Positions 42,559 to 50,000 of a DNA stretch of 64,000 nt are shown in pieces. The notes beneath the pieces were generated by a model. The model was not told the DNA's origin and ran no database searches. It was given only the letters and a program-made list of their open reading frames with translations. The translations under genes and the position numbers were made by a program. Positions within the stretch are counted from its first letter, which is position 1. Each line of letters starts with the position of its first letter. The DNA comes from Saprospiraceae bacterium (GTDB lineage: Bacteria; Bacteroidota; Bacteroidia; Chitinophagales; Saprospiraceae): NCBI GenBank assembly GCA_020436935.1, contig JAGQWX010000026.1:1-64000 (forward strand), written 5' to 3'.

Positions 42559-42771
42559 ATGAAGCAAATAATTTTTCTTCTACTGACCTAATTGATTTGC
42601 ACGGCACAAGGATGTGAGCAGGTACCTGCAAAGGTGGGAGATTGTGGTAAGGTGCATCATTATTGGTTGGGGGACCATTTGGTATCTCAAGGGAGTAGTC
42701 TTGAACAGGATATTAATAAGATTAGAGAAAGGATAGGATTTGAGAAAAGTTGTATCAATTTTAAAATCTGA
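42559..42771 (+). pseudogene. Remnant of a small secreted protein with stop in its signal peptide
   Basis: An ATG at 42559 opens MKQIIFLLLT. Codon 11 is TAA (42589-42591), after which the same frame continues LICTAQGCEQVPAKVGDCG and then KVHHYWLGDHLVSQGSSLEQ to a TGA at 42769. Joined, the two parts make a normal signal peptide with an AQ-C junction and a Cys-containing mature start. The remnant ends after about 60 more codons, so it is both nonsense-mutated and 3-prime truncated. I do not recognise the family. Confidence 0.6.
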
Positions 42772-42808
42772 TGTTTATAAAAAGGTCATAAAAACAAAAT
42801 CTCAATAC

Positions 42809-43258
42809 ATGAGCGAAAAAATAGAATTGTATAAACAACATACGCAGAAGCAGGAAAATTTTACCTACTATCTGATAGCCTTATCCGTTGCGGCCATAGG
42901 ATACGCAGCACATCAGACGCATGGTAGAGGGTTTGCTTGGTCTATGGTTCCCCTTGGTTTAGCAGTATTGTTTTGGGCAGGGAGTGTCATATTAGGTTTG
43001 AGATTTTTAAAAACGGTCATTGTTGTGATCTATAAAAATATTCAGCAGTTTGTAGTTGCTGAGGGAAACGACGAATTAGCCGGGAGTGACCCGATTAAAA
43101 TGGATATTGGGAATAGGATATTGAAAGAATTGATAGATAAAGATGTAAATACAGCAAACCTGTTGTACTTGTGGCAAGGAAGACTTTTTTATGGAGGAAT
43201 GATATTGTATTTTATCTGGCATTTGTATGGGATGTATTTGGTGACAATGGAGGGGTGA
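42809..43258 (+). CDS. Small membrane protein, intact copy of duplicated pair
   Basis: I start the 149-residue protein at 42809 (MSEKIELYKQ), where the homology to the broken copy at 41062 begins. An in-frame ORF extends upstream from 42740, but it overlaps the preceding remnant. The topology is a short polar N-terminus, helix about 18-38 (FTYYLIALSVAAIGYAAHQT), helix about 44-80 (MVPLGLAVLFWAGSVILGLRFL), a cytoplasmic-like acidic loop, and a last helix about 127-147 (LFYGGMILYFIWHLYGMYLV). It resembles small bacterial helical membrane proteins of unknown function. Position after an RHS gene and duplication suggest an immunity or effector-membrane role, which is inference. Confidence 0.8.
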   Translation: MSEKIELYKQHTQKQENFTYYLIALSVAAIGYAAHQTHGRGFAWSMVPLGLAVLFWAGSVILGLRFLKTVIVVIYKNIQQFVVAEGNDELAGSDPIKMDIGNRILKELIDKDVNTANLLYLWQGRLFYGGMILYFIWHLYGMYLVTMEG

Positions 43259-43474
43259 TAGTTTTGACCAAGATTAAAGTTAACGGCCAGCATAGAAAGG
43301 AAAATTGTCAGAAATATGATTGATGAAAATAGGCCTAACATAGAACTGGTAGTGATGATTTGGTCGACTTTGATTTTATTGATGACACAAAAACATAAGT
43401 CACCTTAGGTAAAAAAACCATAATATAGATTGAGGAAGTATTGGCATAATTTTTAAAATTTAAAGAGTAAAATC

Positions 43475-43996
43475 ATGTATAGGATTTCGGATAGTGGTGC
43501 GAAGAAAAAAGTTAGTCCCTGGATAGGTATCTTGCTATTGGCAATATCCGTTATCCTGTCAGTGTTCACCTTACCTTTTGGGTTTTTGTATGGCATCTTA
43601 CATACCTTGTTTAAAGAATTTATAAAAGGTATTGGAGAGTATTGTATGGAGCTTGCTACTGTGATAGATCAGCAAGGCAATGTGATCATGCAGCACTTGC
43701 TCAATTTGCTTTGGATAAAAGGTGCGGACAGATACCTATTTGGCGACAGAGATGAGACCATTTCTTCGGCATTGGGCAAAAATCAGGATAGGAATACATT
43801 ATCCAAATTTGGAAAACTTATCGTATGGCTATTAGACAAAATCGACCCCAACCACAGCCTGAATTCCATAGAGTACTATGTTCAAAGAGAAAATACCATT
43901 TTAAATCAAGAAGAATTGGAAAAGCTCAAATTGGAATTGGCTACAAAGTTTACAAATGTGGATTTTGGTGATATAAGTTTTAAGATTACTGTCTGA
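43475..43996 (+). CDS. Membrane-anchored protein of unknown function
   Basis: The 173-residue product has one long hydrophobic stretch (about 16-46, WIGILLLAISVILSVFTLPFGFLYGILHTLF), perhaps a helical hairpin. A soluble helical part follows (GADRYLFGDRDETISSALGK, LIVWLLDKIDPNHSLNSIEYYVQRE). I do not recognise a family. It lies in the AT-rich accessory zone behind the RHS gene, so it may be a toxin-linked or immunity-type protein; nothing in the sequence decides this. Confidence 0.7.
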   Translation: MYRISDSGAKKKVSPWIGILLLAISVILSVFTLPFGFLYGILHTLFKEFIKGIGEYCMELATVIDQQGNVIMQHLLNLLWIKGADRYLFGDRDETISSALGKNQDRNTLSKFGKLIVWLLDKIDPNHSLNSIEYYVQRENTILNQEELEKLKLELATKFTNVDFGDISFKITV

Positions 43997-44448
43997 TCGA
44001 TCATAGAAAATGATTTTGTGTTGGATAATCTAGTTTGGCTGGTGACTTCTGAGATAGTGGCCTGCATAATTAAAGCAACTATTATTGCCTAGTACATTTT
44101 AGGTCCATTTACCTTGGATGGTGAATGAAATTCCGTGGTATCTTTCCTTATCAGATTTTACATGAGATGCGTGTGGCATCATCTTCAATTATCAACTTTA
44201 CAATGCTTGGCAGATATGTAATTGTTTGATATTCAATTGTTTGATTTGGGATTTGGTATTTTCAAAATCGAAATGTATCTGCTAGCTTAAAATTTTTTTG
44301 AAGAAAATGATCAGATTGTGAACTTATACTCATTTACCTGTGTTTCCAATATTGAATCCAAAAGTGGATTCCATGATATTGTAACTAAATCTTTTATTCA
44401 TGATATTGATAAATGGAAACAATTTCTTAACTCCAAGCTTGCCTTGCA
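43997..44448. other. Non-coding AT-rich accessory stretch
   Basis: All frames over this 452-base stretch are broken by frequent stops. I find no RNA gene, terminator or repeat I can support. With the two pseudogenes just upstream, it is probably decayed cassette DNA. Confidence 0.5.
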
Positions 44449-44739
44449 TTGACAAAGCGAAGGAAGAAAGGGAAACAGGTTAGTAACAAGCCATTCGTAT
44501 TTAAGGTAGAACAATTAATAGTACTACATCCAATTATGCCATCTTTGGATGAATCAGTACAAATGAATTCAGACAAGCAACAAACAAAAAGTAGCATGCA
44601 AATAAAATTTATTATTGCTTTGTCCTTGTATATTATGCATAATTCTAGCTTAATTCAGTTGTTTTTGGATAATTGGGTAATAATAGAACCTCTTAGCCAA
44701 CTGGTCGAATGGATAACCTTGTTTATTAAACTATTATAG
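44449..44739 (+). CDS. Doubtful small hypothetical ORF
   Basis: A 96-codon frame starts at TTG 44449 (open from 44431). It begins basic (TKRRKKGKQ) and ends with a hydrophobic stretch (MQIKFIIALSLYIMHNSSLIQLF) plus LSQLVEWITLFIKLL. There is no ATG near the start and no family I recognise. It could be a real small membrane protein, the 3-prime remnant of one, or chance. Confidence 0.25.
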   Translation: MTKRRKKGKQVSNKPFVFKVEQLIVLHPIMPSLDESVQMNSDKQQTKSSMQIKFIIALSLYIMHNSSLIQLFLDNWVIIEPLSQLVEWITLFIKLL

Positions 44740-44909
44740 TACATTATTTACTAATACTCAGTTAATAAATTAAAATAATTTTAGTAAAATAATAAACTTT
44801 AGATCAACCTAAAGTATTGGGTTAGATCATGTTAATAATATAAATAATACAATAAATATAAATTATACGCAATAAGCGAAATATAATATAAGATGGTAAA
44901 TATCACGGG

Positions 44910-44945
44910 GCCTCATAATTTTATAGTAAAATTATGGGGCTTCTT
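44910..44945 (+). terminator. Terminator-like hairpin closing the RHS accessory zone
   Basis: A near-perfect 14-bp inverted repeat, with one G-T pair (arms 44910-44923 and 44927-44940, loop TAG), is followed by TTCTTATTTTT. It probably ends plus-strand transcription from the accessory genes before promoter B. Confidence 0.7.
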
Positions 44946-45109
44946 ATTTTTAGTTAAGAGGTAAAAATGGACACTCCTTCCAATGTATATATCTAGAGTG
45001 ATCGCATTTGTTGTTAAGCAAAAGCTCTATGATTTATAAGTTGGCTTTTTATAGAATGAAGTTATCCGGCTTAATTCGTTGCACTTTTTGAGGTATAACC
45101 TCATATTCG

Positions 45110-45200
45110 GACCAAATTTAAGCCAACTTCTACCACTTATTAACCCATACCTACCAGATTTCAAATAGCTGTCAGCATCAAATTGGTTTATAGTATTTTG
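45110..45200 (+). promoter_or_regulatory. Putative LytTR-controlled promoter B (triple direct repeat)
   Basis: Half-sites GACCAAATTT (45110), TACCACTTATT (45131) and TACCAGATTTC (45152) are spaced exactly 21 bases apart. A -7-like TATTTTG follows at 45194, 42 bases after the third copy. The leader to the ATG at 45229 is then short. The layout matches promoters A and C base for base in position. Confidence 0.72.
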
Positions 45201-45228
45201 ATCCAAGTTTTCAGAAAAGGACAGGAAA

Positions 45229-45933
45229 ATGAACAAAATTTTGAAGATTTGGATGACTATAGCATCTATTATACTTTTTACCCAATGTGTTAAAGATGCC
45301 AGTTGTAGCGATGGCATAAAAAATGGAGATGAAGTAGAAGTGGATTGTGGTGGCACTTGTGCACCGTGCGCGACTTGTACAGATGGCTTAAAAAATGGAT
45401 TGGAAACTGAAGTAGATTGTGGCGGAACTTGTGGCCCTTGTTATAAGGTTGGAGATGTTGGTAAATATGGTGGCATTGTCTTTTATGTAAAGCTTGATTA
45501 CAGTGATGGTTGGCGGTATCTTGAATCCTATAAGCAGGATGTACTGCCAAAGGAATGGGGTTGTTTATCTCAAAAAATATTCTTTTTGGATAATTCCTTT
45601 GGAGGGGGTAAAAAAAATACAGATTACTTAAATACGTTGCAGTGCAATGTTGGATATGCTTTTGCTGCTCAATACGTCCATGGTCTTGTCCTCAATGGGC
45701 ATGACGAATGGTATTTGCCCAATAGTACAGAGCTGGGGGAGATGTACAAAAACAGAAATTTGATTGGCGGCTTTGTGACCAATGGCGCAGCACCTTATTA
45801 TTCCTATTATTGGTCAAGTTATGCCTCATCAACAGCTACTGAAGGATCAAATGTATTTGATTTCAAGCTTGGCATGAAAACGTCAAATGGACGTGGGGGT
45901 TCTTATAGAATCAGGCCGATAACGCGCTATTGA
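45229..45933 (+). CDS. Cys-rich lipoprotein with DUF1566-like (Lcl) domain
   Basis: The 234-residue lipoprotein has lipobox LFTQC (Cys20). The mature start carries two copies of a Cys module ([38 protein letters not shown]), the kind of motif found in many Bacteroidota surface proteins. A DUF1566/Lcl C-terminal-like domain follows (about 78-234): [54 protein letters not shown]. This fold occurs in collagen- or mucin-binding and lectin-like surface proteins. It is a paralogue of the 343-residue lipoprotein at 48925-49956. It is the first gene after promoter B. Confidence 0.88.
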   Translation: MNKILKIWMTIASIILFTQCVKDASCSDGIKNGDEVEVDCGGTCAPCATCTDGLKNGLETEVDCGGTCGPCYKVGDVGKYGGIVFYVKLDYSDGWRYLESYKQDVLPKEWGCLSQKIFFLDNSFGGGKKNTDYLNTLQCNVGYAFAAQYVHGLVLNGHDEWYLPNSTELGEMYKNRNLIGGFVTNGAAPYYSYYWSSYASSTATEGSNVFDFKLGMKTSNGRGGSYRIRPITRY

Positions 45934-45959
45934 TAAGTGAAATATGTTTAAATGTTGAC

Positions 45960-47237
45960 ATGATAACCAAAAGCAATAGAAGAATAGGTCTAACTCTGGC
46001 ACTTGTGGTCATCATAAATGCATTTGATTTAGTAAGCCAGCAAAACGCAGACCTAACTTCTTTAGATAAAAAATCCCTATTTCAAGGCATTACATTTTCA
46101 AAGCGGAATTTGTGTGTTCAGGCCAATGCCTTACTGAATACATTCATCAAATCATATAAAGGTGAGGATGAAAACTATTGGAAGGGCATTGCTCAAAAGT
46201 ACATACTCCCTTGCGAACATCAAGCAGTAATCTTGAGCCCATTAAAATATGAATACCAGCCAAAAGTAAGATCTTTCAATGTTGGCAATGTAAAACAAAG
46301 TAAGATGGGTGCCCTTGGTATGGATGAAATTGTTGAGGAAGAAATTAGTGTAAAAAATTCTTCAAGCCAACCAGTTCATTTACAGTTAAATCCTGAGGTA
46401 AAATCTGAAAATCTGTCCACAAAACTTCCCATCTCAGATACCGGAAAAAAAGAAACGGACTACAAAACTGAAATTTTTTCTGACGTAAACACAGATGCTC
46501 AGAAAGAAACGGAAGAGCTAAGCACAAATAAAAATGAGCAGATCATAAACATTAAGAAAGACGCAAACCCAACCATAAGCGTCACCTCCAAACAACATCA
46601 CTTCAAAATCCTGTTTGCCATCAGCAACGATGGCGACAAGGACTTTCTTTCGCTGGCAGATATCGGTCCGGTCAGCAGTGAGCAGGCCTCCAATAACGCC
46701 TACATCTATTATATCGGTTATTATAAAACCAGGGAAGCAGCAGAAGCAGTTTTACCCAGAGTCAAAGCTAGTGGATATGGGGTAGCAAGAATCATGGAAT
46801 TCAATCAGGGTATATTGCAAAGTGAACATGCAGATCTCGAACAAACCACCACAGTCTCTGAGGAATTGGCCAAGAGGTCAAGTCCTGCTACGCCCGAAAA
46901 AGAAGTGAAACAGCCTGTAGAAGTGAAAGTCAAAGAGGATCAAAAAACAGTTCAGGTGGCTCCTATAAAAGAGGTAGTAAAATCTGATGTAGTAAGCTAT
47001 CACATCCTGTTCAGAGTACTGAATGACCCCTATCAATCATTTGATGAGCTCAAAAAAATAGGACCGCTTTTCAGAGAGACCTTTGATGACAAAGGCAGTA
47101 CGAGATATTTGGTTGGCAGTACTACCAGTCTGCAGGAAGCACAAAAATTGCTCAAAGAAGTTCGTGGGGCAGGCTACCAGGCTGCTTTTGTTGCTGAATA
47201 TTTGAATGGAGCTTTGAGTAGGGTGGTGCAGGAGTGA
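45960..47237 (+). CDS. Secreted protein with two SPOR-like repeats
   Basis: I start the 425-residue protein at the ATG at 45960 because it gives a signal peptide (about 1-26, LALVVIINAFDLVSQQ). An in-frame TTG at 45930 overlaps the previous stop. Two related modules (about 203-285 and 340-420) share HILF/KILFAIxxD...DIGPV/IGPLF...YYIGYYKTREAAEAVLPRVKASGYGVARI. This is the beta-alpha-beta order and GxYxTxxxA pattern of SPOR-like domains, which bind denuded peptidoglycan. A long charged, low-complexity linker separates them. Assignment to SPOR is by pattern only. It is co-transcribed with the Cys-rich lipoprotein. Confidence 0.75.
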   Translation: MITKSNRRIGLTLALVVIINAFDLVSQQNADLTSLDKKSLFQGITFSKRNLCVQANALLNTFIKSYKGEDENYWKGIAQKYILPCEHQAVILSPLKYEYQPKVRSFNVGNVKQSKMGALGMDEIVEEEISVKNSSSQPVHLQLNPEVKSENLSTKLPISDTGKKETDYKTEIFSDVNTDAQKETEELSTNKNEQIINIKKDANPTISVTSKQHHFKILFAISNDGDKDFLSLADIGPVSSEQASNNAYIYYIGYYKTREAAEAVLPRVKASGYGVARIMEFNQGILQSEHADLEQTTTVSEELAKRSSPATPEKEVKQPVEVKVKEDQKTVQVAPIKEVVKSDVVSYHILFRVLNDPYQSFDELKKIGPLFRETFDDKGSTRYLVGSTTSLQEAQKLLKEVRGAGYQAAFVAEYLNGALSRVVQE

Positions 47238-47337
47238 GGGCAGAAAATTGAAAAATTGTTTAGGGTAAAGCGTTTAGGGTTTAATCGGGTTATTCGGTTA
47301 TGCTGGTTAATCGGTTAATTTTTTTAAAACGACAACT

Positions 47338-47994
47338 TTAATTAATTCTGAAAAATTTTGTCAGGATGTCTGTAAATTCATTCCACCCGAGAAAGATGGT
47401 AATGATTGCACTTATTAAGCCAATCATCCAAACAAAGCCATTAAAAATTTGAAATACAGTTGAGTTTCTAATGAATTCAAGCTTTTCAGTTTTTAATACA
47501 CCTGTAAAATTTAAAATTTCAAGTGGTATGGATAAAATCCAGGCAGAACCAGTTTGAAACCAATTTTTTAGATTGTCATCTTCTTTAAGTGTTGAAATTC
47601 TGTCTTTTATAATGCCAATCTTACTTCCAAGTATAGAATCACAAGAGTTAATGTCAAATTTTTCAATATTTCCCGTTCTAAACTTAGGAATTGTATTGAT
47701 AATTATGGGATAGTTTTGTATGAGTTGAAATGAAAAAGGAGCTTGGTATTGGACATAGCCTTTTACGCCAAGAACAACCTGAGCCTTATTAGATTTTTCA
47801 TTAAGTTCATTAAATATAAGATTATTGACAGTGCTACTTTTAAGATATTCGTTTGATAGGAGGACGAACTTATTTCTGTAGTCCTCGATAAATAGAAGAT
47901 CCTTTTCCTGTTTGGTAATCTTCTTTTTGTATTTGGTCCGGCCAATAATGGAAGCCAAAATAAGAAGTGAACCTAAAATAATTAAAGTTATCAT
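47338..47994 (-). CDS. Membrane protein of unknown function
   Basis: The 218-residue protein has an N-terminal helix (2-17, ITLIILGSLLILASII) and a C-terminal helix (about 186-208, GFVWMIGLISAIITIFLGW). The soluble middle contains VLGVKGYVQYQAPFSFQLIQNYPIII. The layout slightly recalls LemA-like or phage-shock-type membrane proteins, but I see no signature. It is on the opposite strand to its neighbours and separates promoter-B and promoter-C operons; it is AT-rich and may be an insertion. Confidence 0.7.
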   Translation of the reverse strand: MITLIILGSLLILASIIGRTKYKKKITKQEKDLLFIEDYRNKFVLLSNEYLKSSTVNNLIFNELNEKSNKAQVVLGVKGYVQYQAPFSFQLIQNYPIIINTIPKFRTGNIEKFDINSCDSILGSKIGIIKDRISTLKEDDNLKNWFQTGSAWILSIPLEILNFTGVLKTEKLEFIRNSTVFQIFNGFVWMIGLISAIITIFLGWNEFTDILTKFFRIN

Positions 47995-48085
47995 TAAGAT
48001 GATTTACCATGTGGAAACGAGCACAAGTCGTACAAAGTTCCCGCCAAAAGTACTTGTGAATTTATTTGAATAAGCGAAGGTTCAT

Positions 48086-48177
48086 AACCAAATTTTAGCA
48101 GATTCCGACCAGTAATCAAGCCACTGCGACCGCTTATGAATCTATCGGATACGCTCAAGCAATATACCATAAATTTA
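48086..48177 (+). promoter_or_regulatory. Putative LytTR-controlled promoter C (triple direct repeat)
   Basis: Half-sites AACCAAATTTT (48086), GACCAGTAATC (48107) and GACCGCTTATG (48128) are spaced exactly 21 bases apart. TAAATTTAG at 48170, a 7-of-8 match to TAnnTTTG, lies 42 bases after the third. The ATG at 48208 follows after a short leader. The core of each repeat and the conserved CC at +13/+14 agree with promoters A and B. Confidence 0.72.
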
Positions 48178-48207
48178 GTTTAATATTTAATCAATAGACA
48201 AACTTCC

Positions 48208-48873
48208 ATGAGTAACCAAAAAGTATTCATCCTGCTTTTATTGGGTGGGATGTTCTTAGCATGTAAGAGCAGCGGCAAGGTAGCCAATTTTGACGATGTC
48301 ACTTCCAGCCACCAACGCATAGCCGTTCTTCCCCTGGAATCGAAGATCAAGCTGACGGACAAACAAAAAGTAAATGTGTACAACGATGAAATCAGTAGGC
48401 TGGAATTGGAGCAAGGGAAAGAAGTACAGGAAGCTGTAGAGCGTTACTTGATCAATAAAAAATTGAGAGTGACTATCCAATCTTCCAATATGACAAATGC
48501 AAAGTTGAAGGACAATAAAATAGACATCAAAAATATACAGGATCAGGATTATACCAAACTTGCGCGTTTGCTCGGCGTGGATGCAGTGGTCGCCGGCTAC
48601 ATAGAAACCGAAAAGCCCATGACGGATGCAACGGCCACTGCCATAGATGTAGCCAAACGCTTGGAAACTGCATACTTGGGTACAAGATTTGGCGCTGCCG
48701 TCAACACAAGCACCAATAAAGGCAAATGCACGCTTTCCTTGTTTGATGGTAAAACCGGAGACCGATTGTGGACTTACAGTGAAGACATCGAAAAGTCCAA
48801 GGGTTCAACTACTTCTGATGTCATCAATGCGCTCATGAATAAGGGAGCACGGAATTTTCCGTATAGGAAGTAG
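48208..48873 (+). CDS. LpoB/GNA1162-like lipoprotein
   Basis: The 221-residue lipoprotein has lipobox MFLAC (Cys19). The mature domain starts HQRIAVLPLESKIKLTD and continues with VQEAVERYLINKK, YTKLARLLGVDAVVAGYIETEK and a strand pair CTLSLFDGKTGDRLWTYSED. This order is that of the TolB-N/LpoB/GNA1162-type alpha-beta domain, found in lipoproteins that assist outer-membrane or cell-wall machines. It is first in a three-gene set (next genes after 51 and 44 bases) behind promoter C. A helper role for a surface apparatus is inferred. Confidence 0.82.
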   Translation: MSNQKVFILLLLGGMFLACKSSGKVANFDDVTSSHQRIAVLPLESKIKLTDKQKVNVYNDEISRLELEQGKEVQEAVERYLINKKLRVTIQSSNMTNAKLKDNKIDIKNIQDQDYTKLARLLGVDAVVAGYIETEKPMTDATATAIDVAKRLETAYLGTRFGAAVNTSTNKGKCTLSLFDGKTGDRLWTYSEDIEKSKGSTTSDVINALMNKGARNFPYRK

Positions 48874-48924
48874 TTGGAAATTTTAATTACAAGAAACAAG
48901 AATGTAAGCTATTAATTTAACCAT

Positions 48925-49956
48925 ATGGGACATAAAATATTAAAGATGAAATGCTTTTCAAAGTTTATTTTGCTGCCATGGCTAATGTTGATCGTATTTG
49001 TCCAATGTAGCAAACAGCCATCTTGTTCAGATGGAATACAAAATGGGAATGAATTGTTTCCTGATTGCGGAGGAGACTGTGGACCTTGCTATTCTTTTGA
49101 TGGCCTGTATGAGCTTGTTGACTATTCTGTAAATAGGTCAAATTTTTTTACAAATTTTAATATTGAAAAGATCTACTTAGAATTTGAGGGAAATCAAGTA
49201 AAAAATATTGTAGCTGATACAAAGGGCACTCTTAACATTAATTCTGTTCCTTACACACTTGGAACTTCGCAAAATACAATCACGTACAATAACACAACAT
49301 TATTCATTACGGGTTTGTCTGACGTAGAATATTCACTTGGTGGCAAGGACGAGAACAACAATACAATACAATTCAGAATGCTTAAAGTTACAGCGAACTT
49401 ATGTGCAGGTCTAAATTGTAATAATGGAAGTTGTCAATATGGTTATTGTATTTGTAATGGCGGTCTAAAAGGCAGAGATTGCACGATTCCCGCAGCAAGT
49501 GCCGGCCCGGACATTGCAATCATCGTTTATGATAAAGGTCAATTCTCCAACGGGTGGAGATACATTGAAGTTAGAAATGAGAGTCTTTCTGGAAAGCCAT
49601 GGGGATGTTTAAATGTAGATGGCTTGGAAAATACCATTGGGGCGGGCAAAGCAAATACAGAGAAAATATTTGCCAAGTGTGGAAACAGTGCTCAGGCTGC
49701 CAAATTCGCTCTAGATTATAGCATTTCAGGGTATAGTGATTGGTATTTGCCATCTAGAGATGAGTTGGTAAAAATTTGTGAGAATAAAAGTAAGATTTCA
49801 GACTTTCCAACAACAGGGATAGGGATATGGAGCTCCAGTGATATAAGGGTTGACATAACCAGGCGATTACCAGTAGACTTAAATGCCAGAACATGTCAGA
49901 CTAATTCTGCAGGTCAAGAAACACCATATACCATTTTTTTAATAAGATATTTTTAA
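48925..49956 (+). CDS. Cys-rich lipoprotein with EGF-like and DUF1566-like domains
   Basis: The 343-residue lipoprotein has lipobox VFVQC (Cys28 from the ATG at 48925; a start at 48946 would also work). The mature start is a Cys module CSDGIQNGNELFPDCGGDC like those in the 45229 protein. A beta-rich domain follows (about 55-165), then an EGF-like segment (about 165-190, LCAGLNCNNGSCQYGYCICNG). A DUF1566/Lcl-like C-terminus has FSNGWRYIEVRNE, PWGCL, YSDWYLPSRDELVKI and IWSSSD. It is clearly paralogous to the 45229 lipoprotein; both follow the same type of promoter. Confidence 0.87.
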   Translation: MGHKILKMKCFSKFILLPWLMLIVFVQCSKQPSCSDGIQNGNELFPDCGGDCGPCYSFDGLYELVDYSVNRSNFFTNFNIEKIYLEFEGNQVKNIVADTKGTLNINSVPYTLGTSQNTITYNNTTLFITGLSDVEYSLGGKDENNNTIQFRMLKVTANLCAGLNCNNGSCQYGYCICNGGLKGRDCTIPAASAGPDIAIIVYDKGQFSNGWRYIEVRNESLSGKPWGCLNVDGLENTIGAGKANTEKIFAKCGNSAQAAKFALDYSISGYSDWYLPSRDELVKICENKSKISDFPTTGIGIWSSSDIRVDITRRLPVDLNARTCQTNSAGQETPYTIFLIRYF

Positions 49957-50000
49957 ATGAAGTGATTTTATAGGCTAGCACAATTTGAAAATTTAAGTAC

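Larger units (their letters stand above)
44740..45228. other. AT-rich boundary region with terminator and promoter B
   Basis: Bases 44740-44900 are extremely AT-rich with no coding signal. A terminator-like hairpin follows at 44910-44945, and the triple-repeat promoter occupies 45110-45200. The stretch between them (44946-45109) shows nothing I can name. Confidence 0.6.

Noticed and set aside
43316-43408. 30-codon ORF between the membrane-protein genes
   Set aside because: It is too short, with no family resemblance and no clear start context.
43997-45109. Transposase remnants or att sites at the edge of the accessory zone
   Set aside because: The low GC and decay suggested an element, but I could find no transposase or integrase fragment, terminal inverted repeat or matching direct repeats.
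45027-45356. Minus-strand ORF of 109 codons
   Set aside because: It lies antisense over promoter B and the start of the Cys-rich lipoprotein; its product is compositionally unlikely.
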